A model generated the notes under the pieces. It did no database searches. It saw only the letters and a program-made list of their open reading frames with translations, and was not told where the DNA came from. A program made the position numbers and the translations under genes. Source: an uncultured Collinsella sp. (lineage in GTDB: Bacteria; Actinomycetota; Coriobacteriia; Coriobacteriales; Coriobacteriaceae). From it: 64,000 nucleotides of DNA. The stretch covers positions 1 to 64,000 of the forward strand of contig CAUAWV010000003.1 of assembly GCA_958433005.1 (NCBI GenBank), read 5' to 3'. Of this stretch, positions 41,852 through 49,928 are shown piece by piece (position 1 is the first letter of the stretch; each line of letters begins with the position of its first letter).

Positions 41852-42668
41852 TGACACCAGTTCCAACAAGATTACAAAGCGTGATCTAAAATCGGTATTT
41901 TTCCGTTCGCTTACGATGGAGTACTCCTGGAACTACGAGCGCCAGCAGCACATGGGATACTGCTTCTCCATGCTTCCCATCATTCGTCGCGTGTATAAGA
42001 ATAAGGATGACCAGGCTGCTGCTGCTAAGCGTCACATGGAGTTCTTCAACACCACTCCTTATGTCTCAACATTAATTCTGGGCATTTCGGCAGCGATGGA
42101 AGAGGCAAACGCTAACGAAGAGGATTTTGACGAATCCTCCATCAACAGCGTAAAGGCCGCTCTTATGAGCCCGCTGGCCGGCATCGGCGACTCTCTGTTC
42201 TGGGGAACGTTGCGTGTCATCGCCACTGGCTTGGGTGTGTCGCTTGCTATGCAGGGTAACATTCTCGGCCCGCTTCTCTTCCTTGTCGTATTCAATGTTC
42301 CGCATTATCTGATTCGTTGGTTCTGCCTAAAATGGGGCTATGGATTCGGAACCAGTTTCTTGAGCAAGATCGAGAAATCTGGTCTTATGCCAAAGCTCAC
42401 TATGGGGGCTGCAATTCTCGGTCTTATGGTTATCGGCGCTATGGTGCCCAACCTTGTATCGGTCAGCGTGGCTGGTTCTCTCGGTACCGGCGACAGTGCG
42501 CAGACTATCCAAAGCATCATCGACGGTATCATGCCGAGCCTGCTGCCGCTGCTTGTGACACTTGGAGTTTACGAACTCGTCCAGCACAAGGTCAAAATTG
42601 CTTGGATTCTCGTTATTCTCATGGCGGTTGGTATCGTCGGCTCCTTCTTCGGAGTGTTTGCAATCTAA
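41838..42668 (+). CDS. Mannose-family PTS, EIID
   Basis: The 276-residue membrane subunit has YSWNYERQQHMGYCFSMLPI, SLMSPLAGIGDS-type motif (ALMSPLAGIGDSLFWGT) and C-terminal helices. The start at 41838 lies inside the end of EIIC with GGAAGGGAG upstream. It completes the block 3 transporter, whose cargo is probably an Amadori compound given the SIS and kinase genes that follow. Confidence 0.93.
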   Translation: MTTSNDTSSNKITKRDLKSVFFRSLTMEYSWNYERQQHMGYCFSMLPIIRRVYKNKDDQAAAAKRHMEFFNTTPYVSTLILGISAAMEEANANEEDFDESSINSVKAALMSPLAGIGDSLFWGTLRVIATGLGVSLAMQGNILGPLLFLVVFNVPHYLIRWFCLKWGYGFGTSFLSKIEKSGLMPKLTMGAAILGLMVIGAMVPNLVSVSVAGSLGTGDSAQTIQSIIDGIMPSLLPLLVTLGVYELVQHKVKIAWILVILMAVGIVGSFFGVFAI

Positions 42669-42716
42669 ATGGTTGATTTCGCCGTCTGGCCCAATTGAAT
42701 TAGAAAGGTATATCTC

Positions 42717-43715
42717 ATGGTTTCATTTGATGAACAGGCAATTCTCGATAACGGTGCTTATATCTACAATCAACGTGCCGAAATTGAACGCATTGCTGAC
42801 GAAATTTGCGAAAAGGGTTTCGATTCGATTTTCTTCACCTCGTCAGGTGGCTCGCTTGCGATGATGCAGCCGTTTGACTATATGGTTTCTGTTATGTCCG
42901 ATATTCCCGTCCAGTCCCAAGTTTCGGCAGATTTCCTCACGGTTGGCAATCGGCGCATCGGTAAGGGGACCTTGGCGTTCATGGCGTCCAAGTCGGGCGA
43001 CACCAAAGAGACGGTCGCGGCGGCAAAGGCGGCAAAAGACGCAGGCTGCACCATTGTCTCTACGCTTGGCGTGGACGGTTCACCGCTTGGTGAACTTTCC
43101 GATTATGGAGTGATCTATAAGCAGGGTCGTCCTATGGAGCTCGTGCTGTACCTTCTGATTGGAAAGATTCTCAAGAACAGGGGCTTTTTCGATGACTACG
43201 ATCGCTTCGCTGATGAGCTTGTGAATCTCCCCGCTGCTCTCGTTTCCGTCGGCAAGAACGCTGACGAGATGGCTCGCGCATATGCTCTGAAGCACAAGGA
43301 CGATCCGTATCAGATTTGGATTGGTTCTGGCAATCTGTGGGGCCCCACGTATTCGTTTGCCATGTGCGTGCTCGAGGAGTCCCAATGGCTGCGCACCAAA
43401 TCCGTTACATCGCCTGAGTTCTTCCATGGCACTATCGAACTTGTTGAGCCGGGCGTTTGCGTCGCGCTCGCAATGACGGAGGCGCAGACTAGGCCTCTTG
43501 ATGAGCGCGTTGTACGCTTCTGTAAGCAATATGCGGATGATTTCACCGTATTCGATACACATGATTATGAGTTGCCGGGTATCAGTGATGAATTCCGCTG
43601 GATGCTTTCTCCGGTGGTGCTCAATGCCATTCTCTCGCGTGTGAGCAAGAATTTCGAGGAAATTCGTGACCATTCGCTCGACATCCGCCGTTATTACCGC
43701 AAGGTCGAGTACTAA
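42717..43715 (+). CDS. SIS-domain sugar-amine deglycase (copy E)
   Basis: The 332-residue double-SIS protein has loops FTSSGGSLAMMQPFDYM and MASKSGDTKETVAAAK, active-site-like PEFFHGTIEL (E234, H237), and C terminus IRRYYRKVEY. It is closest in motif to copies D and F but clearly diverged. It follows EIID by 48 bases with AGAAAGGTAT upstream and precedes the kinase gene; it is the deglycase of the block 3 operon. Confidence 0.87.
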   Translation: MVSFDEQAILDNGAYIYNQRAEIERIADEICEKGFDSIFFTSSGGSLAMMQPFDYMVSVMSDIPVQSQVSADFLTVGNRRIGKGTLAFMASKSGDTKETVAAAKAAKDAGCTIVSTLGVDGSPLGELSDYGVIYKQGRPMELVLYLLIGKILKNRGFFDDYDRFADELVNLPAALVSVGKNADEMARAYALKHKDDPYQIWIGSGNLWGPTYSFAMCVLEESQWLRTKSVTSPEFFHGTIELVEPGVCVALAMTEAQTRPLDERVVRFCKQYADDFTVFDTHDYELPGISDEFRWMLSPVVLNAILSRVSKNFEEIRDHSLDIRRYYRKVEY

Positions 43716-43745
43716 TAAAGACCGTACGTGATGGGAGGCGTTGAG

Positions 43746-44630
43746 GTGAAAATCGCAGCAATTGGTGACAACGTTATTGATCGCTATCTCAACAAAGGCG
43801 TTATGTATCCTGGTGGCAATGCCGTAAACGTCGCTGCCCATGCAAGCATGCTTGGCGCACAGGCTGCGTATATTGGGGAGATCGGCAACGACCTGGGAGG
43901 GCGAATAATCACCGATGCCCTTTCTTCGCTGAACGTTGACCTTTCGCAATCATGCATGCCTGAAAAAGCAACAACCAAGACTTGCGATGTAAATGTTTAC
44001 AACGGTGAACGTGTCGAAGTTGGTTACGATACGGGGGCTTGCTGGGCGCACAAAACCCATATCAACGATTCTGATGTCAAGTTTCTTCAGGGATTCGATG
44101 CGGTTTTTACCAGCGTCAATGCAAAGCTGCAGGATGATGTGCACCTAGTTCAAGATCTTCCCGCTGTGGTGGTTTACGACTTTTCCGTTAAAGATAAGTA
44201 TCGAACCGACGCATATTTCGATCTTGTTTGCCCTGCTACAACCCTTGGTCTGTTTTCCTGTTCCGGCGAGAGCGATCAACAGATTCAAGTTCTATTGAAG
44301 AGGGCCATAGAGCATGGTTGTCGCTACACGATTGCTACACGGGGATCTGCAGGGCCTGTGTTCTTTGACGGTTCCCGATGGTACCAGGGAAATATAAGAC
44401 CCGTAGATGCGCTTGACACCATGGGCGCGGGAGATTCGTATATCGCTGCGTTTGTTGTGAGCTGTCTCTCGCATGGCTGGAGTAAAAAGCAACCGCTCGA
44501 TGCGGAGATCATTCGGGATGCAATGGAATTCGCTGCTGACTATTCAGCTAAGAATTGCCTTAAACCCGGCGGCTTTGGATTCGAGCATAAACTCGCCGAG
44601 ATGAAAGACGGCCAAGCTTCCATTTCCTAG
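43746..44630 (+). CDS. PfkB-family sugar kinase, FrlD (fructoselysine 6-kinase)-like
   Basis: The 294-residue kinase starts IAAIGDNVIDRYLNKGVMYP and has GGNAVNVAAHASMLG, both close to FrlD of Escherichia coli, and the C-terminal catalytic motif DTMGAGDSYIAAF with D230. FrlD phosphorylates fructoselysine taken up unphosphorylated. Its presence beside a PTS, which would already phosphorylate its cargo, is unusual. The start is GTG at 43746 with GGGAGG upstream; in-frame starts at 43728 and 43731 lack a good site. It closes the PTS operon. The precise sugar is inferred from family resemblance only. Confidence 0.85.
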   Translation: MKIAAIGDNVIDRYLNKGVMYPGGNAVNVAAHASMLGAQAAYIGEIGNDLGGRIITDALSSLNVDLSQSCMPEKATTKTCDVNVYNGERVEVGYDTGACWAHKTHINDSDVKFLQGFDAVFTSVNAKLQDDVHLVQDLPAVVVYDFSVKDKYRTDAYFDLVCPATTLGLFSCSGESDQQIQVLLKRAIEHGCRYTIATRGSAGPVFFDGSRWYQGNIRPVDALDTMGAGDSYIAAFVVSCLSHGWSKKQPLDAEIIRDAMEFAADYSAKNCLKPGGFGFEHKLAEMKDGQASIS

Positions 44631-44659
44631 AAAGGTATTTTTTTAGGTCATTAAGTATT

Positions 44660-44704
44660 AATACGTAGTGAAATGACAAGTTGTCAATTGAAACGAATTT
44701 CACT
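44660..44704 (+). promoter_or_regulatory. Control region before SIS copy F
   Basis: It includes TGACAAGTTGTCA (a perfect palindrome around one base, 44674-44686) inside AGTGAAAT...ATTTCACT outer arms, 25-60 bases before the start. It differs from the region before copy D, so the two identical genes probably respond to different signals. Confidence 0.5.
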
Positions 44705-44728
44705 CTATTAAACGAAGGGATATTAGAT

Positions 44729-45763
44729 ATGTTCAATTTCGATGAGCCTCGTTACGAGAAGGTTGTGAGCGATGCCCTCGCTCTCCGTCCTCAGATTGAG
44801 GCTGCCGTGGACGAGGTCTGCGAGCAGGGTTATTCCAACATCTTCTTCATCGGCTGCGGCGGCACCTGGGCCCACACGCTCCCGATGAAGTATTGGGTCG
44901 AGACCACCACGGCCGACGTCGACGTCCACTGCGAGATCGCCGCTGAGTTCCTCGCGTGCCCGCCCAAGGCCTTCAACAAGGACTCGGTCTGCGTCTTCTC
45001 CACCCGTACCGGCACCACCCCCGAGATCATCGAGGCCGCCAAGTTCTGCCAGGAGCAGGGCGCCCGCACGCTGATGTATGTCTCCAACGACAACACCCCG
45101 GCCACCGAGTACGCCGACTACAAGTTCTTCAGCTTCGCCGAGGACGACGTCCTGTGCGAGGCCATCTACACCTACCAGATCACGCTGGTCGCCCGCTTCC
45201 TCAAGAACGCCGGCGCCTTCCCCAAGTACGACACCTTCATGGAGGAGTTCGGCAACATCGCCCCGTACCTCATCAAGGCCAAGGACGCCCAGGACGAGCG
45301 CTGCGCCGCCATGGCCGAGGACTTCAAGGACACCGACTACCACATGGTGATCGGCTCCGGCATGCTCTGGGGCGAGGCCTACGACTACGCCATGTGCATC
45401 CTCGAGGAGATGCAGTGGATCAAGACCAAGTCCATCCACGCCGCCGAGTTCTTCCACGGCACCATCGAGCTGTGCGAGGAGGGCACGAGCCTCATCATGC
45501 TCTACGGCGAGGACGACACCCGTAAGCTCATGGACCGCGTGGACAACTTCACTCACATGCTCGCCGACGAGAAGGGCGTCCATGTCCGCGTGAACAAGTT
45601 CGACACCGCCGAGGTCGAGCTGCCGTTCAGCGACCCCGAGTTCCGCAAGATCGTCTCCCCGATGGTCACCTACACCATCACCGAGCGCCTGAGCTGCCAT
45701 CTCGAGCACGTCCGCAACCACCCGCTCACCACGCGTCGCTACTACCACCAGATGAACTACTAA
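44729..45763 (+). CDS. SIS-domain sugar-amine deglycase (copy F, second of an identical pair)
   Basis: The 344-residue protein is the same as that at 37024-38058, and the nucleotide sequences agree as far as I can compare by eye, from the ATG through the TAA. The bases on both sides differ at once. GAAGGGAT precedes the start. The gene follows the FrlD-like gene by about 100 bases but has a separate control region. Its G/C-ending codon preference contrasts with the kinase before it. Function as for copy D. Confidence 0.87.
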   Translation: MFNFDEPRYEKVVSDALALRPQIEAAVDEVCEQGYSNIFFIGCGGTWAHTLPMKYWVETTTADVDVHCEIAAEFLACPPKAFNKDSVCVFSTRTGTTPEIIEAAKFCQEQGARTLMYVSNDNTPATEYADYKFFSFAEDDVLCEAIYTYQITLVARFLKNAGAFPKYDTFMEEFGNIAPYLIKAKDAQDERCAAMAEDFKDTDYHMVIGSGMLWGEAYDYAMCILEEMQWIKTKSIHAAEFFHGTIELCEEGTSLIMLYGEDDTRKLMDRVDNFTHMLADEKGVHVRVNKFDTAEVELPFSDPEFRKIVSPMVTYTITERLSCHLEHVRNHPLTTRRYYHQMNY

Positions 45764-45844
45764 TCCTTTCAAATTGCTGCTGTTGCCTGCAGGAGAGCTG
45801 TTCTGAACGTCTCGCCTGCAGGCTTGTTTCTGGGGTTAATCAGA

Positions 45845-46539
45845 ATAGTTGCCCAGTACCTCCTAGTTGCGCTGGTCGCATTTTGGCGTCTATGGACGAG
45901 CAAGCATTTGGCATTACGATGCTTGGTCGTCCGCTGTTTACGAGCCTGTTTGTCGGCTTGATCCTTGGCGATGTCCAGCAGGGAGTTATCGTCGGCGCTG
46001 CTTTGGAGTCTATGTTCATGGGCGCCATCATGGTTGGCGCGGCGGTTCCTCCCGAGGTCTATGCCTCCGGCGTGCTTGGCTGCGCGTTTGCCGTCATTAC
46101 GGGTGCGGGCACGGCAACTGCCGTCGCGCTCGCCCTTCCCGTCTCCGTCTTCCTTCTCTACTCCGTGATTAACTTTGCAACGCGTATTGTCGCAGCCCAT
46201 CTGGGATACGACCTGGGAACCAAGTTCCTGCAGCAGTCCGAAGAGAACAACCTTATGTCTCGCATGACGCATGCTGCCGGTGTCCTCGGAATGACCGTTA
46301 TCGGCGCCATGATTGCGGCGCAGGTCTCATTGTCCACTGCTTTGACCTTTGACGTGGGTGGTTCGGAGATTGTCCTGCAGGATCTGTTCGATTCGATCTT
46401 CCCCGGTCTGCTGCCCTTGCTGGCAACCTTTGCCTGCGTCGCCCTCTACAAAAAGGGCGTCAAGACCATTTGGATCATCTTGGGCATCTTTGCGATCTGC
46501 ATTATCGGAACGGGCTTGGGAGTGTTCGCAGCGGCGTAA
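45845..46539 (+). pseudogene. Remnant PTS genes: EIIC start joined to EIID end
   Basis: The open frame from about 45883 to 46539 encodes an EIIC-like N-terminal part (LGRPLFTSLFVGLILGDVQQ, MVGAAVPPEVYASGVLG) that runs directly into the C-terminal part of EIID (GYDLGTKFLQQSEENNLMSR onward; compare GYGFGTSFLSKIEKSGLMPK in the block 3 EIID). The join is near 46200. The missing EIIC start appears in another frame (VAQYLLVALVAF, from 45848); one extra T in the TTTT run at 45881-45884 would restore it. So an internal in-frame deletion and a frameshift have broken a third PTS. A CCTGCAGG-type hairpin precedes it near 45788-45821. Confidence 0.75.
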
Positions 46540-46584
46540 TGTTGACTGCTATGCTCGCGCGTTGGATAACTAACTGACCGTTTG

Positions 46585-46624
46585 AAAACGGGGCTCGGCG
46601 TAAGGCCGGCCCCGTTTTTTATTT
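46585..46624 (+). terminator. Terminator at the end of block 3
   Basis: AAAACGGGGCTCGGC pairs with GCCGGCCCCGTTTT, followed by TTATTT. It closes the PTS remnant. Confidence 0.85.
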
Positions 46625-46672
46625 GAGGGATTTTCCGACCGTCCAATAGTCCAGGCCCATGCATCACTCACG

Positions 46673-46914
46673 TATCTCTCATCTCTCATTCGTCACTAAT
46701 ACGAGAGATAACTGAAAGACGAGAGATAAATATGAGAGATAACTGAGCAGCAAAGAGACAGGCAATCATGGTATTATCTCAATACCGATTGTTCTACCAG
46801 CAAAAACATGTTTATATGAAACAGATGGCAGACATCTTATCCTTTATCTCTCACTCATTTCTAATATGAGAGATAACAGAAAGATGAGAGATAATTACGA
46901 GAGATAACTGAGAG
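46673..46914. promoter_or_regulatory. Two blocks of spaced GAGAGATAA repeats before the AlbA-type gene
   Basis: Block 1 has GAGAGATAA at 46703, 46721 and 46734. Block 2 has it at 46868, 46886 and 46899. Spacings are 18 and 13 bases in both. Each block is preceded by the reverse motif TATCTCTC (46673, 46844) and CTAAT. The layout suggests operator clusters bound by an oligomeric protein, most simply the AlbA-type regulator just downstream. The gap 46540-46969 holds this array and the terminator. Confidence 0.75.
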
Positions 46915-46969
46915 ACGCAGGAAATCTATTCGCGGCATTCTTCGCAGAACCGAGCGAAAGGACGTGCAG

Positions 46970-48436
46970 ATGAACGAAAACGAACTGACCGGTCTGCTCG
47001 AGTCTTTAAGGCGCATGGGCTCGGACGATCTTAACGTCGAGGTCAAGGAGAGCGCCACGACGCTTTCCCGCGACGTATGGGAAACAGTCAGCGCTTTCGC
47101 AAACACCGCCGGCGGCATCATCGTACTCGGAGTGAGCGAGCGCGCGGGTTTTGTTCCAGTTGCAAACTTTGAGACCGAGAAAGTGCTCAACCAATTCGTG
47201 GCGGGCATGGGCGATGCCGGCGGTCGCGGAAAGCTGGCCAATCCGCCCAAATACACCATTGAGCGCGTGGAGCTTCGGGGTACCGTTGTTCTCGTTATCA
47301 CGATTGAGGAGCTCGACCCGTCTAGCAAGCCTTGCTATGTCATAGAGCGGGGCGCTCAAGGTGGCAGCTACAAACGCATCGATGACAAAGATGTCCCGCT
47401 TTCGTCGACCGAGGTGCTCGCGTTGGCGTCATACGGTCGAGCGACTCCGAGCGATCGCGACGCGGTGGCGGGCGCGGGCGCGGACGATCTCGACGAGACG
47501 CTGGTCGACCGTACGATAGATCGGGCTTTCTCGTTGACGCCCCGGGCAATGCGCGGCGCGCCGGACAAACAAACGAAGCTGGAGCGCCTAAATTTCCTTG
47601 ATTCCCAGGGCAATGTCACCAAGGCTGGACTCCTAGTTGCGGGCACCTACCCTCAGCAGTTTTATCCCAAGCTCTTTATCGACATGGCTGTCTATGCGGG
47701 GACCCGGAAAGGCACGGCGGGGTCGCTGAGGTTCATGGACCGCACAATCTGTGAGGGAACGTTGGGCGAGATGATCTCGGATGCTGTCGCGGCCGTCGCC
47801 AAGAATTTGCGGCGAACCTCGACCGTCCAAGGCGTCTCGCGTGTCGACTCGCTGGAGATTCCCGAGGAGGTTCTGCGCGAGGCAATCGCCAACGCCGTAA
47901 TCCATCGAGAATACGGGGATCGGTTCTGTGGACAATCGATTGCCGTCGACGTCTTTGACGATCGTGTCGAGGTGACGAATCCTGGCGGCCTTTACGGGGG
48001 AAAGACTCGCGAGAACTTGTTTGACGGCAGCTCCCGATGCCGTAATGCAACGCTCGTGAAACTCATGTCGATTGTTCCACTGCCGGATGGCGCAGGCTCG
48101 CCGGCTGAGGGAAATGGCTCGGGCATCCCGATGATGATCGATGCCATGCGCGCACATGGTCTGGTAGGGCCCCTGTTCTGCCCGGGGTTCGATCGGTTCA
48201 AGGTCGTACTTTACCGTTCAAAGATCGAGCCGGTCGATCATGGCGGGGACTTGATTATGACGGCACTCAGGCGCTACGGCGAATTGGGGACGCGCGAACT
48301 GGCGGAGCGCACGGGACTCACGGTTTCCCAGGTTAGGGTACGCGTCAATGCACTCATTGCACAGGGTGAGCTTGAGCCGACGGCGCCGTCGACAAGCCGC
48401 AACCGCAAATATCGACTGTCAGAGCGCGTGGAATAA
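46970..48436 (+). CDS. AlbA_2 (Schlafen-type) domain ATP-binding regulator with C-terminal winged helix
   Basis: The 488-residue protein has an N-terminal AlbA_2/Schlafen-like domain (about residues 8-135; VEVKESATTLSRDVWETVSA, FANTAGGIIVLGV), a middle region, a GHKL-like ATPase remnant of the RecG-like HATPase_c_4 type (about 290-400; EVLREAIANAVIHREY, VEVTNPGGLY) and a C-terminal winged helix (about 420-475). Such proteins are often annotated as transcriptional regulators or RecG-like; the biochemical role is poorly known and some are linked to defence. The ATG at 46970 has GAAAGGA seven bases upstream; a GTG at 46964 is too close. A decayed relative lies at 36375-36830. Confidence 0.85.
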   Translation: MNENELTGLLESLRRMGSDDLNVEVKESATTLSRDVWETVSAFANTAGGIIVLGVSERAGFVPVANFETEKVLNQFVAGMGDAGGRGKLANPPKYTIERVELRGTVVLVITIEELDPSSKPCYVIERGAQGGSYKRIDDKDVPLSSTEVLALASYGRATPSDRDAVAGAGADDLDETLVDRTIDRAFSLTPRAMRGAPDKQTKLERLNFLDSQGNVTKAGLLVAGTYPQQFYPKLFIDMAVYAGTRKGTAGSLRFMDRTICEGTLGEMISDAVAAVAKNLRRTSTVQGVSRVDSLEIPEEVLREAIANAVIHREYGDRFCGQSIAVDVFDDRVEVTNPGGLYGGKTRENLFDGSSRCRNATLVKLMSIVPLPDGAGSPAEGNGSGIPMMIDAMRAHGLVGPLFCPGFDRFKVVLYRSKIEPVDHGGDLIMTALRRYGELGTRELAERTGLTVSQVRVRVNALIAQGELEPTAPSTSRNRKYRLSERVE

Positions 48437-48536
48437 ATGCGTTAGTGGACGAGGCGACCCATTAATCGACTCTCGATTGGCGCCCACTAAGGTAAAGCGG
48501 TTGTTGCTCAGTCGACGGTGATGCTGAAGACTCGGC

Positions 48537-49028
48537 TTACGCCGGCATGGCCCCGAACTCGTCCATCAAGAACAGCCTAAGAACCAGCTTGATGACATAT
48601 CCCGGTTTGACTTCAGCCGTGCCAAAGACGCTGCGCTCGGCGAGCTCGCTGCAGTATGCATAGATGTCGCGGATAAGGTCCGCGCCCGAAAGCGTAAACA
48701 TGTAGCCTGCGTCCGAAAGCGCATTGGGTGCGGCGGGCAACTTGGCCATGTGGCAGAACGTTTGCAGGTCGGGCGCCATAACATTCTGGTAGTCGAGGTG
48801 GCCGCTGGCATCCCGTGCGGCAAGTTCCAATTGGCGCACAAAATTCAGCGCCGCCGCTAACACAAAGCTCGGCGTAGGCGCATTGACGTCCTGAGTGGTC
48901 GCCACAAGCCTGCCCGCCGCCTGCGTGACAAGCCAGGCGACCTCGCGTTGGCAACGCACGGCCTTGCGCGTAACCGGCTTGATGGACGAAGAAGAAACGC
49001 TCCCCTTAGGCGAATTCGAAGCAGCCAT
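48537..49028 (-). CDS. Hypothetical protein, helical
   Basis: The 163-residue protein is unrecognised. A Ser-rich N terminus (SVSSSSIKPVTRKAVRCQRE) leads into a helical core with many Ala and Leu; no membrane segment or known motif is seen. GGGAGGG lies before the start on the minus strand. Its start is only 11 bases from the plus-strand start at 49040, so the two promoters would have to overlap the genes. Confidence 0.55.
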   Translation of the reverse strand: MAASNSPKGSVSSSSIKPVTRKAVRCQREVAWLVTQAAGRLVATTQDVNAPTPSFVLAAALNFVRQLELAARDASGHLDYQNVMAPDLQTFCHMAKLPAAPNALSDAGYMFTLSGADLIRDIYAYCSELAERSVFGTAEVKPGYVIKLVLRLFLMDEFGAMPA

Positions 49029-49039
49029 AGGGCCCTCCC

Positions 49040-49609
49040 ATGAACGACCCGGTCCAACAAGCCCGGATGAAACACGTGCTACATCAGTATACAGGGAAGT
49101 GGGGTAGCGGGGTACAAGCGCACCAGCGGCAAACCGAGAGCATCAACAATGTGCCTCCGCTCTATTTGGACGATGGTACGTGGGTCATTAAGTACTCGGT
49201 CCAAGCGCCGGGTACCGTTGGTTTTCGAGACCAGAATTACAACCGTAAAATGCTCAACTGCATGGAATGTGACGTCCCAGTCGGAGTCATATTTGCAACC
49301 GAGGTGGGCTATAAGGTGCTCGGCCTTGCGTTTGTTGAGCGGTTCGAGCCCGAAAACGGATGGTTTGTTCTGCACGGTCCTGTTCATAAAGGCGGACCGG
49401 ACCCTCGTTTTGCGCCCGACATGAGTTATCTGAAGCACATACCCGTCGATATTGAGTTTGCCGGACAGGGTGCGACCGACGATGAAATTTGGCTTTGGCG
49501 GTCTTTTACGATCGTGCTGTTTGATCGGATCGCGTGGCGATGCAATCTCGCACACGCCTGCCGGTGCATGCTCTTCCTGATTTGTATAGCGAGAGGGGAG
49601 CGAACGTGA
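49040..49609 (+). CDS. Hypothetical protein, possibly related to restriction-enzyme accessory domains
   Basis: The 189-residue protein is unrecognised with certainty. The stretch PPLYLDDGTWVIKYSVQAPG, followed by YNRKMLNCMECDVPVGVIFA and VLGLAFVERFEPENGW, recalls the N-terminal domain found before HNH nucleases in some restriction proteins (polar segment, then a paired hydrophobic strand with P-x-G-x-I). No HNH motif is present. The start at 49040 lacks a clear ribosome site; ATG at 49067 is an alternative. The stop overlaps the start of the zinc-ribbon gene (GTGA). Confidence 0.45.
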   Translation: MNDPVQQARMKHVLHQYTGKWGSGVQAHQRQTESINNVPPLYLDDGTWVIKYSVQAPGTVGFRDQNYNRKMLNCMECDVPVGVIFATEVGYKVLGLAFVERFEPENGWFVLHGPVHKGGPDPRFAPDMSYLKHIPVDIEFAGQGATDDEIWLWRSFTIVLFDRIAWRCNLAHACRCMLFLICIARGERT

Positions 49610-49890
49610 GCTGGCGAGGCGATATTGCGATGGGGAAGTACGGAAAACTGCCGTGCGCCCTTATAGACAACAAAATGTTTCCGAGCGTAGAAGTTGATTG
49701 CGGGTCGTTTGTCGTCGCCTGTCCTTGCTGCGGCTCGCAAATACCGTGCCTCGACATTCGGTTCATCGATGCGTGCGACAGACTTAGCGACGAAGTGAGA
49801 AAACGGACAGGCGTTCATATGCCGGTGTATCAGGAGAAATGCCCTGTTTGTGGCCTCGATATCGTGTACGACGCCGGCGACGAGGGATAG
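49606..49890 (+). CDS. Small zinc-ribbon-like hypothetical protein
   Basis: The 94-residue protein has two C-P-x-C-G knuckles (CPCCGSQIPC and CPVCGLDIVY), about 40 residues apart, probably binding one zinc. It starts with GTG at 49606, overlapping the stop of the preceding gene by four bases, with GAGGGGAG upstream. Coupled translation suggests it works with the preceding protein. Function unknown. Confidence 0.6.
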   Translation: MSWRGDIAMGKYGKLPCALIDNKMFPSVEVDCGSFVVACPCCGSQIPCLDIRFIDACDRLSDEVRKRTGVHMPVYQEKCPVCGLDIVYDAGDEG

Positions 49891-49928
49891 GTGATGCGGA
49901 GGAGCTGGCTGTGAAGGCATCTCTGTCC

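Noticed and set aside
46673..46914. CRISPR or tandem minisatellite
   Set aside because: Units are 9 bases with alternating 18/13 spacing in two blocks, which fits operators and not CRISPR repeats.
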